Source: Chondrilla cf. caribensis (lineage: Eukaryota > Porifera > Demospongiae > Chondrillida > Chondrillidae). From it: a stretch of 64,000 nucleotides of DNA. Numbering within the stretch: the stretch's first letter is position 1; each line of letters starts with the position of its first letter. Below are positions 25,170-36,770 of the stretch, one piece after another. A program made the translations under genes and the position numbers. The stretch lies in the NCBI GenBank assembly GCA_964020155.1, contig OZ026565.1, positions 3,089,553-3,153,552 on the forward strand, given 5' to 3'. The notes under the pieces are model-generated. The model had not been told where the DNA came from and did no database searches. It saw only the letters and a program-made list of their open reading frames with translations.

Positions 25170-25274
25170 GCGTAGTGCAGCACGTATCCTCTTGGCGTAC
25201 ACGTTCGTGCGTGCACTCTTCTTTCATGCACTACGATCCCTATTGCACTACGCTGAAAGTGGTTGAGTATAAAA
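25170..25274 (+). promoter_or_regulatory. Metallothionein copy 1 promoter
   Basis: TATAAAA is at 25268-25274, about 100 bases before the ATG. TGCACTC at 25212-25218 fits the metal-response core TGCRCNC bound by MTF-1. A separate word occurs as GCGTAGTGCA (25170-25179, inverted), TGCACTACGA (25227-25236) and TGCACTACGC (25244-25253). The same set recurs in copies 3 and 4. Confidence 0.65.
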
Positions 25275-25371
25275 TGTGTCCCATCTCCCTGTCAACTCAA
25301 CCATAGACTCAACTCAACTCTGAAACGGTCAAATTAAGCGATCCTTCTACTGTTCTTAAAGGGGACGAGAA

Positions 25372-26789
25372 ATGGCAGAAACAAGTCAGCAACAAGTCTA
25401 CACGTGTACAAAATGCGGTGAGTCCTTCCTCCCTCCTCTCTCTGTCCTTTGGATTTATTGATATGGAACTGGTTGTGAATAATCCACCAACCATTGTCGC
25501 ATGATATTCGTGCCATGAAACTTATTATTCGCTCCTGAGATTCGGTGTTTTATTCCGATCCGATTTCTTTTCTTTTAATAAGGCAACTTAACACTTTTAT
25601 TTCTCTTTACCTTTCAGTGAACTGCAAATGTGGAGAAGATTGTAAATGTAGTGATGATTGCAAAGGAAGCTGTTGCAAAGAGGGATCCTGTATCTGTTGT
25701 GAGCCTTGCAAAGGTGTGTACTTGATGTTTGTACAGTGTGTCTGTCTTAAATTTGTGTCCTAGAGGGGAAATGTGATGATGCTTGTTTGAATTGAGCGAG
25801 GATGAGTGTTTCATCCGTACAGTATGAATGTTGACTAATACCTCTATACATGTAATCCCATCACTCTCTTACACTTTCAATGCATATTGTCATTAAATGT
25901 TGTAATTGTAGAGATGTGAATTCATTGATAATATGTGACAGGATCTGAGAAAAGGGGTAATATCGCGCTAACAATCGATTCCAAGTTAACCATACATAGT
26001 TAAAACATGTTTAATATTAATCTACAGAATGCCGCTTGAAATTTCTGTATAGCTAATTCAGTTACAAAGATACACGCGAAAGTATGTTACAGTAAATGAA
26101 ACCACGTTTCCAAGAAATGACAATTATAGGCTTACTTCCGAATATTCCATGTATCTTCGTATAATTTGTGACATCATCTTGGCTATATTATTTTATTATT
26201 ACTTATGCGTTAAATGAGAAAGTAAATAACTCGAAATTCAGTCATGCCTGTCGGCTAGCTGTCTATAGGTCATTACAATAAAGTAAATCTAACAACGATA
26301 TTTTTCTTTGCATGCATGTACGGTGGTAACCGTATAACTGCCTATCAAATAAAATGGCATATTTTTGATAGACAGTAAATCAGCCATAGCTCCAAAATGC
26401 AAGTTCAAATGGACTCCGTGCTTTCAGGGAACATTCTACTAAACGTTTAGATTGGATTTATTGGAGAAAAAAATCAAATTTACATGAAAACATGTTTTGA
26501 CCCATATCTCTGTTTACACAACAGCACAATATTACCCCTTTTCTCAGATCCTACTACATATTATATTATTATGAAAATGTTGTGATGATAGTTCTTGTCA
26601 TCTCTGCAGTCGAAGGATGTCCCTGTGGTAAAGACTGCAAATGTGGATCAAAGTGCCCTGGAAACTGCTGTTGTAAATGCGTGTGTGTTGGATGTGAGTT
26701 GACTACATCCTGTAATCCATTTGTGTGTGTGTACATGTGTTGGATCTGAGTTTAGTACATGTAGTGATCTCTGTATGCAAGTGCGTGTG

Positions 26790-26852
<63 letters not shown>

Positions 26853-27002
26853 GATATGGGCCATTGTTATACACACACCTGATTTTCTGCAATATGTCAA
26901 GTCACTTTGCTCTGTTTTTCACTTGTTTTAGGCGAAGGTGATTCATGCAAATGTGGAGACTCCTGTAAGTGTTCCAAACGTGGAACTGATTGCTGCAAGT
27001 GA
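25372..27002 (+). CDS. Metallothionein, copy 1
   Basis: Exons 25372-25417, 25618-25713, 26610-26693 and 26932-27002 give 98 residues, 30 of them cysteine, with no aromatic residue after the N-terminal Tyr. Cys-x-Cys motifs run throughout (CKCGEDCKC, CPCGKDCKCGSKC, CKCGDSCKC), the hallmark of metallothioneins, which bind zinc, copper or cadmium in cytosolic thiolate clusters. All three introns are phase 1 and each coding exon carries its own cysteine block. The start is the only ATG in frame with the exon and follows a TATA box at normal distance. Introns are enlarged by a 613-bp DNA element and a TG tract. The order of cysteines matches no class I can name with certainty. Confidence 0.9.
25940..26552. 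mobile_element. Non-autonomous DNA element with 25-bp inverted ends
   Basis: AGGATCTGAGAAAAGGGGTA at the left end is matched by its complement at the right end, continuing for about 25 bp. The 613-bp interior lacks coding potential. It sits in intron 2 of metallothionein copy 1 and is absent from introns of the other copies. No clear target duplication was found. Confidence 0.8.
26795..26850 (+). repeat. (TG)n microsatellite in metallothionein intron 3
   Basis: A TG run; equivalent tracts at 33645-33965, 38797-38848 and 42487-42541 occupy the same intron of the other copies and differ greatly in length. Confidence 0.95.
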
Positions 27003-28552
27003 AGATAGTACATGAATCGTACAAGAATGCTTTCTAACAGTCGCTTTACTTCAGTCTGTATGTCTCCACTGTGCAATGATCTTATCATTAATACTGAAAG
27101 CTTATTAATAGGATTTTGCTTTAATGATGTTACGAATTATGATACATCAGTATGACATCAATAATAACTGTCACAAGACTTATAGTGTAGAATATATATT
27201 TATTATTATACAATTGGTACTACTGCTTTTCTACTGATTTAGAACAGTTACTATATACCCTCTATTATACATAATCTACACGGTGAGACTTGCTATAATA
27301 TAAGTGCTTACAATAGTGTAGCATACGTTACCATAGAAACAGTACTACTATACAGCAATTTTATAATGCTTATAGCAACAGATGCTACTGGTTAAGACAT
27401 GGACATATAAAATACACTCGCCATCGGGACTTGATATTTTATGTCATAATGCCCTCAAGCCCATGTCTTAATTATAACCACTAAATAAGGGATCTGGAAA
27501 AACTGAATGCTAAGCATAAACTGACATACTTCATAGCAAAGGGGGGGGTATCTAGCTCTTGATGGCCCTTGTTTTAGCTAGGGGCCTCAGCTAAAGTATA
27601 GAACACTCCTTAGCTCTCTATGTGACCTGTAACTCTAGGAAATTCCAATTGTACTTAGCATTTTTGAAAACATTGGAAAGAATATAATATTATTATTATC
27701 GGGAAAATGCAAAGCACGTACACGTGCACCATCTGGCATATATAGCTCATGGCAGAGGGTGTGTGGTGAGAATATATTTGTTTTGAATGTATGTACTATG
27801 TATCTGTATAGGCTTGAACTAAAATAATAATAATAATAAACACCACGCACTCATCTGCATACATGGCCTGCATGTAACCCTATACATACATTCGGAGGTT
27901 CTTGGCATTTTTAATAGTGCAGTATGAAAAATAATAGGAGAAAATATACTATAGGCAACATCTGGCATAGCTCATGGCGGAGGGACATGTCAACCTAATA
28001 TTTTCACCAGAGCCAGCTGGCGGCATTATGAAATAAATCCCAGAGGTACGTATTATAATAATAATTGTGCATTTCTCCAGGCTCTCATTAACCCTCTAAT
28101 GTCCTCCTATAGTACTATCACTGTTTATTTTGTGCCAAAATTTCACACATTTTTTGCCTAATAATTAAGCCTCATGCATATAACGGATTGTCATATGTGG
28201 CTTATCTACCTTCAAGTTGGCAAGAATGAGTATGTATATAACTTATAGAGAACATATTATATACTCCTTAATTGTTCGATGTTAATTGCCATTTTCATTT
28301 CTTTAAATGTCCATGTGTTGGTCTCACTAGCTCTCCAGTTGAAATCTACAATGATGCTAGTTCAAGCACTATGCATGTGGTTGGATATAGTGTGACTGAC
28401 CTGCATGCAAGCGGTAAACCGGAAGTATATAAAGACATATTATTTGTAGGTAAGTCGACTGAAAGTTTGTGCACAGTATTACAGCATACCTTATCCCTTA
28501 TACACGTTTGTGTTTGCACTCTACTCACCGCATTATATTAAAGGGTTTGCCT
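27003..28552. other. Intergenic region downstream of metallothionein 1
   Basis: No gene supported. The first 750 bases are also found after copy 4 (42700-43460), confirming a shared duplicated flank. One short open stretch near 28320-28450 could be a lone exon but has no recognised domain. Confidence 0.55.
27390..27479. repeat. Foldback hairpin element, family shared with 54655-54755
   Basis: Arms GGTTAAGACATGG and CCATGTCTTAA enclose a loop with ACACTCGCCATCGGGACTTG. The same element with flanking sequence (about 27300-27480) occurs in reverse orientation at 54650-54850. Confidence 0.75.
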
Positions 28553-28630
28553 TATCTTACTGTGCACTCCATAAGGAAAGTCTCTACAGGTAAGTCACAA
28601 ATCTCCCACCAAGTGGAGGATGATGAACAT
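28553..28630 (-). pseudogene. Kelch exon fragment
   Basis: This short block matches the minus-strand kelch exon of copy 2, sharing AAGTCACAAATCTCCCACCA and GTGGAGGATGA, but has no continuation. It is a relic of the local rearrangements. Confidence 0.7.
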
Positions 28631-28907
28631 ATATACTCTCACATTTTGGGGACACACACGCGTGTGCATGTGCACTTATATACACATACTAGTTGTAATA
28701 ACATGGCCATGGATCAAATAATGGGTTGAATTGTTTAATTATCGATACAGTAATCACAAAAACAGTGTGCACTACCATTGATGCACATACTTTATTATTA
28801 ATAATCATTTAATATATTATAATGTTACAGTATTCATACAAAACAAAAAGTATACAATAATCAAATTGGACACAACAAACACAAAAATTAATATGGATAA
28901 TCATTTT

Positions 28908-31040
28908 TTACAATAATTTACATGATTCCACAGATGTGTCAGCATCCACACCACCACAGAGCACAAAAAGCTTGTTCTCTGCCAGGCAAACTACAACTGC
29001 TGGGCAATATCTACTCTTTCCAATCTCACAAACTAGAGTCCAAGTGTTTTTATATCGATCGTACAAATAAACAGATGAAAAGTATTTGAGACCGTTACCA
29101 GCTTGACCACCCACAGTGAGGAGAAGGCTGTTTAAAGAAATCAGGCCACTTAACACAAGCGGTGTTTTGGGGAGGGGATGCCAAAAGGGTTCAGGAGATG
29201 AATTAGATTTACACTCTTTTAAAGCACTCAGTTTGGCTGTATAAATTGTACGTTCAGTCTCACGACCACATCCGATGAAAATTTCGTTATGTGTTACTGT
29301 GCACTGCATAACATAAGACTTTACAGGTAAGTCACAAATCTCCCACCAAGTGGAGGATGACTGGGAACTGTTTAGCAACTCAACTGATGACAACCACCTA
29401 TAATTTCTATCCTGACCACCAGCAACTGAAATGAATCCATCAAAAGAAGCTGATGTAGCCCAAAACCTCCCTATATTCAGTGGTGGGAGTGTAGTAGACC
29501 ATTTCAAACCATCATTCAAACTAAACACTTCATTTGAACATTTTTCAACTTTTTTATCAATTTTCCATTCGCCCCCTAAAATGTGTAACTGATTGTTGGT
29601 AGTTGCCATTGTGAAGCCCCACATTTCACGAGAATCGTAAAATCTTCGTTTTAGCCATACTCGACTGGTGACATTGAACTCATAAAGAAACGGACTATAG
29701 TCCCACCTATCACCGAGGAATATCTTCCCATTCATATAAACTGCCATTGGGTTCCACATACTGTGCAGTGCATCTGGTTCTTCTCTCCATTCAAGATGAC
29801 GGAACTTCAACTTCTCTTCTTCAAACAACTGCATTGATGATAATTACCCTTCAAATTCAGACTACAATATACATATTGCACATAATTTTGACATTTCAAT
29901 TGCACAACACCAAATTCGAAATTACAAATGGATTGTACATGCAGTGAATACTCGTTAATCCGCCGCAATTTGTTTTCAAAGATATGGTGGATTAATGTGT
30001 TTGGCAGATTAATCAGATATTCATTGGTACCTTTACATTATATTGGTACTGGGAAATTGTAGCGGATTAAAAGGTTTGGCAGATAAAGTGGTGGCGGATT
30101 AACGAAAATTCACTGTACAAGATAGATGAGATATTGGACATACATTACATTGTAACAGAGGTATCTGTGTACAAGTTTGTATGATACAGCTACATGTGTA
30201 GTTGGTGTGGTGGCTTCTTCGCTGTACATACAAAGGTGACCTTTCGAGAGGATACACTGGAGATGAGAGCAAAATGGATGGACACAGGTACAGGACATGA
30301 ATCGTGCAACAAATATATTATACAGTAGCAAAGAGTGGAGCGATACTGGTATAATATGCTGCTATGTAATAACAACAATAAATGGACCAACCTTGTGTCC
30401 ACTGAAATATGAAATTATGTCATTGTTCTCGAACACTTTGGCCATTTCAAAGCAGTCCCAGCTGAAAGGTTTATTGAGAACAGGACGTATTCCGTGAATG
30501 AGGCAGTAGGGGTCAGCACCGTGAGCAAGCAACATCTTCACCATTGGGAGGTTGTCACAGACAATGGCTTGATGAATGGGAGTTGGCTTGTAGTCCTTCA
30601 AAGCTCTGATGTTCACATTGGCTCCCGCATCCACTAAAATAGGGACTCCTTCTAGCAGGTCGTACTCTACGCAGTTGTGGAGAGGAGACACTTCGAAACC
30701 GCGTGGATTAGGATCGGGGATGTTCACACACACTCCTTCTGAAATAATCTCCTTCATCAGGTCCACGTCTCGAAATTCGGTGATGGCGATATTCAACCAG
30801 TCGTACTTTTGTTCATCTGTCAATGGTTTACACTCTACAGCAAACAACAACACGCACCGGCTAGCTACAAGCACTGAATTGGGTAATTGACTCTGCTATA
30901 GCTACCAGCGGCCCTATAGACGGAAATCACCTACACTCGCTGTTTCCACTCACTCACAGGATTGACTCACCAAAAGAAGTGATCGTTGCTAAATCTTGGT
31001 AAGTGAACCTTTCTCGATCTCCTCTCTTCTTAGTAGCCAT
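28908..31040 (-). CDS. Ankyrin-kelch protein, copy 2 (intact)
   Basis: Exons, in coding order: 31040-30971, 30834-30392 and 29828-28908, giving 477 residues with the same phase-1 and phase-0 introns as copy 1. The N-terminus (MATKKRGDRERF) differs from copies 1 and 3. The ankyrin part from SPLHNCVEYDLLEGV onward is almost identical to theirs, also at silent positions, which suggests gene conversion. The kelch exon is intact but clearly diverged, with glycine motifs LHILGGEW, FISVAGGQD, LLTVGGQAG and LFVLCGGVD. The role is presumably a scaffold or adaptor, as for copy 1. A TTTATT at 28791-28796 is a minus-strand AATAAA 112 bases after the stop. A fragment of MRTO4 lies head-to-head upstream. 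Confidence 0.87.
29942..30115. mobile_element. Pogo-like MITE, copy 1
   Basis: CAGTGAATACTCGTTAATCC at the left end and AATTCACTG at the right end are terminal inverted repeats. It is the same family as 56954-57147 and 61283-61480, and lies in intron 2 of ankyrin-kelch copy 2. Confidence 0.8.
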
Positions 31041-31252
31041 ATGATTCGTTCATTTCATTTCATGATCAGGAATAGCTATATATCATCACATGATCAATGA
31101 TGGCATACGTTTGTACACGTATTGCATCATTCGAGGTACACATGGCGGAGTAGAGGAGGCCAGAAGTTATGACGTTTCTGACATCCTCCCCTTGATGCGC
31201 CAATTCGCGGTCTTGAGGGAATTCCCCAATTCCACGTGTCGATCGAACTCGT

Positions 31253-32060
31253 ATGTCGAAGTCGAAGAGAAATAGCTCAGAGTAAGTAACTGTATGGTCA
31301 GTCTCTTCACCTTGTATCTGTCTGTAACTTTAACATCAACTTTTTCCCCGTGTTGGGGAAGGCTTATTGCACAATAAGCCTGTGCAAGGCCCAAGTTTGT
31401 ATATACACCTGTTCAACTGTAATTCATCAAATCTTTGTACAATATTATTGGGCCCACAACATACACTTTTGATTTCAGACTGTTTTCCATTGTAAGCTTA
31501 AGGCTAATCCACAATTTAATCGTATACATTTCATATAATTCCATTTGTTCTACATACACTTTTTATTTCCATGCTGTCTGTATTTGTTTTGAGTCTCGAT
31601 CTATGCAGTTTTAATCTTTTACTGTATCACAAATCAATCTCATTCTTTCTCATTCATTCCCCTCCTGTCTGTTGTAACATATAGGCTGACTCACAAGTTG
31701 AGTCCAGTCCTTCAGTCACGATTTGCTAGAGTGCCCCATTTCTCATGCCCTAAATCTCTGTATAAATGGCTGTAAAGCATTTTTGAATTTGAATTGGATT
31801 TGAATAAGGCATGGTTTGCTCCATACATTATGTATATACTGTAGTAAATGGGTGGTACGTGGCACGTGTACCACGACAAGTTCATTGGATTTTTCGGAGC
31901 AGTACCTCGCCACAGTTGCAAGGTACATTGGGCCTAAGGAAGGCCTAAGTTCTTCCCCATGTATTTGTCTATTGATGAACATTTTACTTTTCCTGAAGTT
32001 TCCTTAACTAAAACAAGAAAAAAGGTCTCGATCGAAAAGGAGAACTCATAGAAAAGGTAT
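31253..32060 (+). pseudogene. MRTO4 exons 1-2, duplicated fragment
   Basis: The first part (ATGTCGAAGTCGAAGAG at 31253) matches MRTO4 exon 1. The block at about 31996-32056 matches exon 2 but has six A's where MRTO4 has seven, which shifts the frame. No later MRTO4 exon follows. Like the true gene, the fragment points away from an ankyrin-kelch gene, so the pair was copied as one block. Confidence 0.85.
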
Positions 32061-32090
32061 GAAAGCATAGCGAACATGTGTGCGTGTGTG

Positions 32091-32392
<302 letters not shown>

Positions 32393-32524
32393 CTCTAGCT
32401 AGACTAGTAGGTAGGCCGACTGAAAGTTAGTGCATAGTGCAATACCTTGCCGCATACACGTTCATGCATGCAATCCAGCTTCATTCACTGCGATCCCAAT
32501 TGCACTACGCTCAAATCCGTTGAG

Positions 32525-32531
32525 TATAAAA
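32525..32531 (+). promoter_or_regulatory. TATA box of metallothionein copy 2
   Basis: TATAAAA lies 99 bases before the ATG. The TTGCACTACGC word is kept just upstream, but the TGCACTC core of the other copies is replaced by TGCAATC. Confidence 0.65.
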
Positions 32532-33239
32532 GTGTCCCACTCTTCTGTTAGCTTATACTAAATCAACTCTGAAACAATCAAGTTATCAATCAGTCAATTA
32601 TTCTTCAAGTGATCTCCAGACAACAAGAAATGGCAGATACAAGTGAAGAAGTCTACACGTGCACCAAATGCAGTGAGTGAATTCCCGGTCTTTCCCCTGC
32701 CCTGTTCTTTCCATTCTTGTTCACAGAGCAGTTTGTGAATATCTTCACAAACTTATGTGTTTATTTGTAAATATCTCCATTTTGCTTGGCGATCTGTTTG
32801 TTCTCGATAGGTAGTTCAAGAGTGCATATGTATGATGAGATCTACTTATAATAGTCTTGTTCTATATCTCACAGTTGAGTGCAAATGTGGAGAAGATTTT
32901 AAATGTAGTGATGATTGCAAAGGAAACTGTTGCAAGGAGGGATCCTGTATCTGTTGTAAGCCTTGCAATTAAAAATAAAGGTGTGTATGCGATGTTTGTG
33001 CAGTGTGTCCGTGTCTTTTGTGTATGTTGTGTTGTTGCACGATGCCTTAAAACGTTTCATACCAAGTTCAGCTTTAAGGGCTGTGTGATGCTGCCTAATA
33101 CTTTTATGTCCAAAATAGTACTAGAACTTTCCCTATACAATTTAATTAGAATTTTTCTATTAATAATAGTTGTAACACTGCTACTGTTAAAAATCTATAC
33201 ATTTGGTACTATAAGCATCTAGCAGTTAGGACTACCATA

Positions 33240-33436
33240 TAGTGGGAAATTTTCGCAGGACAAAATTTTTGCAGATGTTGCAGTTCGCCTAACATCCCCG
33301 AAATTTTTATCTGTGAATTAGACGTTCTTGCTGTTCTATCACTTGACTGTGACCACCATCCTTGAAAATTTTATCTGCGAATTTTCATTTTTGGAGCCAT
33401 CCACAAAAAATTTTGTCCCACAAAAACTTTCCGCTA
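33240..33436. mobile_element. MITE with TAGTGGGAAA ends, copy 1
   Basis: Terminal repeats of about 37 bp start TAGTGGGAAATTTTCGC and end TTTCCGCTA, flanked by TA on each side. The same family is present at 49287-49481. This copy sits in intron 2 of the decayed metallothionein. Confidence 0.8.
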
Positions 33437-33643
33437 TACAGTATGTCATCCATAGTACATAATGCGAGTGTGTTCACCATTGAATGGCAATTCACTTCTT
33501 ATTTTCCGCAGTGGAAGGGTGTACCTGTAGTAAAGACTGCAAATGTGGATCAAAGTGCATGAGAGACTGCTGTTGTCTATGCATGTGTGTTGGATGTGAG
33601 TTAACTACATCCTGTGATCCATTTGTGTGTGTGTAGTGTATGG

Positions 33644-33644
<1 letters not shown>

Positions 33645-33717
<73 letters not shown>

Positions 33718-33760
33718 ATGTGTGTGTGTGTGTGTGTGGTGTATGTATGTGTTGTGTGTG

Positions 33761-33825
<65 letters not shown>

Positions 33826-33830
33826 TGCAT

Positions 33831-33875
<45 letters not shown>

Positions 33876-33903
33876 TATGGTGCGTATGTATGTGTGTCCT
33901 GTG

Positions 33904-33965
<62 letters not shown>
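33645..33965 (+). repeat. (TG)n microsatellite, compound
   Basis: Several long TG runs are separated by TGTATGTATGTGT and GCATGTGT interruptions, in intron 3 of metallothionein copy 2. Confidence 0.97.
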
Positions 33966-34182
33966 GCATGTGCATGTGTGTATGTGTGTGTGTTTGTGTG
34001 GTGTGTATGTATGTGTCCTGTTGAATGTGAGTTCATGACTATGGTTCACGCACACTGATTATCACTCCTTGCCAAACTTGATGTCATTTTGTGATCTCCA
34101 CTTGGTTGCAGGAAAGGGTGCTTTGTGCAAATGTGGACACTCCTGTAAGTGTCACAAACATGGGTGTGAATGTTGCAAGTGA

Positions 34183-34974
34183 AGATTCAGAGACATTTAT
34201 ACTTTCACGAATAAAACCTTATAATTTATCTAGCTGCAAAAGTGATAAATTTTATATTGCTTTATTCTGTGAGGAATTGGATTTAAATGCATTTTCCAAA
34301 CTAAATTTTATGCATGCAATTATTATTCTACATCTAATTAAATATCCACTGATTAACTGGTTACAATAACCTTCATCTAAGACATATACTCATACATAGG
34401 TGTAGATAGTCCTTAATTTTTCTGTATTATATAAAAAATACTATAATAATATTATTCTTTTTAAATATTCATTATATTATTATAATATATATATACTTAA
34501 CTATTATAATAATGTTATAGCATTAATTTTATAAAATTACAAGTATAAACTCAGTCAGTTATAGGACTATAATATCATACACAATGATCCTACATACCAC
34601 TCCACCAAACAGTTCTAAAAATAATATAATATAACATTATATATTTAAAAAGTTTTTAGAATGATGAACCTTCCTATGTGACTTCAAATCGTCATCTGAC
34701 CTCAACACTCTTTGTACACTCTTCTACTTTCCCATCCTTTCTCCAGGTGCATGTAATGTGTGTGCCTGCATGGGTGTTGTTGGTACTTTTCCACATTGAA
34801 AAGCACAACCTTTGATTAGTTTATGTGCATAAGAATGCAGCATGTATAATGTAGGTTACATAGTAGCTTGGCTACATGGGCAATCAGTTGAATTAATGCT
34901 TTTTGCATGGCACATAATATTATAGTTGATTACATGCATGTTTGGTGGCTATAGCTACATACGTATATGTACAT
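34183..34974. other. AT-rich intergenic region
   Basis: Long AT-rich runs (ATATTATTATAATAT types) around 34430-34660; no gene or clear element seen. Confidence 0.6.
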
Positions 34975-35229
34975 AACACCTTCCATTTTGTACTGCACAT
35001 TTCCATTATAAAAGGTATCAAGCATGGGTCCACAAATTTGCAAACCCACAAAGATCAAAAGGGAGATCAAAGAGTGTTTACACTTTCAAAACACAAAACA
35101 AATAACAATAAACAATTTGTTCAATAAACTTGCAGCTGTTGCAGCTGATGCCTCTATGGGTTTGCAAATTTGTGGACCCATACTTGATACCTTTTATAAT
35201 GGAAATGTGCATTACAAAATGGAAGGTGT
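34975..35229. mobile_element. Long-TIR DNA element, copy A
   Basis: Inverted arms of about 75 bp begin AACACCTTCCATTTTG and surround a roughly 105-bp centre. It is flanked by the 5-bp repeat TACAT (34970-34974, 35230-35234). It is nearly identical to the element at 35848-36101. The apparent 5-bp duplication starting with TA does not settle the superfamily. Confidence 0.85.
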
Positions 35230-35676
35230 TACATGTGGACGTGTACAGCTACATGAGTGGTCAGCTACATGTTTGGTCGGCTACATGTGCCACAGCTTCA
35301 TGTCTAGTAAACTTCATGTGCGGTCGTTGGTATAATTATTATTATGGATTATCAAAACACTACATGCATGACCAGCCACATGCATGTTAACATGTTATAA
35401 TAGTACAGTTACTGTATCTTATTATGTACTAAGTATTATGTTCTGAAATAAATTCTTATAATAATTAATATAGTGGCCCCACAAGCAGCGTTTCAATTTC
35501 ATACTTTTTAATTATTCATATGTTTTATCATAGCATTTTTGATTGCATAGTAACCTATTGAGACTCTATTGTATGTACATGGTTAGCTTGTTAACATAAT
35601 TCAATGAACAATTGCACAAAGATCAAATTGAATGTGGAAACAGAAATTTAAAGTCTACTTTGAGGCTGAATAACAT

Positions 35677-36590
35677 TTACAGCAATTCATATGATTCAAC
35701 TGATCTTTTAGCATCCCAACCACCTCCAAGTATGAATAGTGCATTAATTTTCTTAGATGTACAAACAGCAAAAGCTGGACGATATCTTTGTATATTCTAG
35801 CATCACACACTTTGGTTCACCTTCTCTTATGACAATCATATGTATACAACACCTTCCATTTTGTATTGCACATTTCCACTATAAAAGGAATCAGGCTTGG
35901 GTTCACAAATTGGCAAACCCACAAAGATCAAATGGAGATCAAAGAGTGTTTACACATTCAAAACACAAAACAAATAACAATAATCAATTTGTTCAATAAA
36001 CTTGCAGCTGTTGCAGCTGATGCCTCTATGGGTTTGCAAATTTGTGGACCCATGCTTGATTTCTTTTGTAATGGAAATGTGTATTACAAAATGGAAGGTG
36101 CTATACACAGATGAATGGGATTCATTACCATCATCGAGTCCACCAACAGTAAGAAGACGGTTGTTTACAGAAACTAAACCACTTTAAGTTGTGTAAGTGG
36201 TGTTTTAGGGAGGCACTGCCAAAAGGATTCAGGAGATATATTATTAGATTCCGAATCATTGACTACATTTGGGGACTCCTTTACAGCACTCAGTTTGGCT
36301 GTGTAAACCAAATCATTAGTACCAACACCACATCCAATAAAGAGTTCCTCATGTGTTACTGTGCACTGCATGAGTGAAGACTTTACAGGTAAGTCACAAA
36401 TCTCCCACCAAGTGGAGGATGACTGGGAACTGTTCAACACTTCTACTGATTAAGTCATCTCTAAACCGACCACCAGCGCTAGCTACAAGAATGAAGTTGT
36501 CAAAAGAACTTAGCCTGTACCCTCCTATTGTTCAGTAGTGGGTGTGTATCCGGCAGACTCCTTGATATCAGCATCTAAACTAAACACTTC
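35677..36590 (-). pseudogene. Kelch exon pseudogene (copy 4), interrupted
   Basis: The minus strand aligns with the kelch exon of copy 3 from its C-terminus (35677) to the middle of the propeller, including the VEVLNSSQSSSTWWEICDLP block. A 254-bp transposon interrupts it at 35848-36101, and frames are broken at both ends (LSAVKES remains, then frameshifts). At about 36590-36605 the sequence switches to plus-strand kelch sequence, so an inversion junction lies there. Confidence 0.85.
35848..36101. mobile_element. Long-TIR DNA element, copy B
   Basis: This is the second copy of the element at 34975-35229, flanked by TATAC (35843-35847, 36102-36106). The uninterrupted kelch sequence of copy 3 near 44210 reads straight through TATATACACAG, giving a direct empty site. 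Confidence 0.88.
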
Positions 36591-36605
36591 AATTCTCGTA
36601 GAAAT

Positions 36606-36755
36606 TTCAAAGACATGGAGTAAAGTGTCAAAATTTAGAAAGAGTAGACCTAACCCAGGTAATCAGTACTTTTGGTAATTAACAAACAGGAACTTTTGTA
36701 CTTGCAATTGGCAGTTGGAACGCTGTCACTTCAGAAGAATCATGTGAATTATTGT
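36606..36755 (+). pseudogene. Kelch C-terminal fragment (plus strand)
   Basis: This matches the last 48 or so codons of ankyrin-kelch copy 1 (AAAGACATGGAGTAAAGTGTC onward) with small deletions and frameshifts. The copy 1 3' flank then continues to about 37590, so this is the remains of the ankyrin-kelch partner of metallothionein copy 3. Confidence 0.8.
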
Positions 36756-36770
36756 ACTAGGTATGTACAT

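Larger units (their letters stand above)
32630..34182 (+). pseudogene. Metallothionein, copy 2 (decayed or shortened)
   Basis: Exon remnants are 32630-32672, 32875-32980, 33512-33595 and 34113-34182. Exon 2 carries a 10-base insertion before its donor that creates a stop at 32970-32972, and one cysteine is replaced by Phe (GEDFKC). The exon 4 acceptor region has also changed, so joining exon 3 to exon 4 gives TGA at once. The four-exon protein is therefore lost. A 46-residue product from exons 1-2 with 12 cysteines remains possible and could still bind metal. The promoter TATA is intact, so transcription is not excluded. Confidence 0.8.

Noticed and set aside
28320..28452. Possible lone exon (SSPVEIYNDASSSTMHVVGY)
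   Set aside because: It ends at a plausible GTAAG donor but has no convincing upstream or downstream partner exon and no known domain.
33492..34058. Open frames rich in His-Thr or Cys-Val
   Set aside because: These are translations of (CA)n and (TG)n repeats. The same applies near 9000, 12600, 16200, 32200, 49800, 50700, 55300 and 58150.
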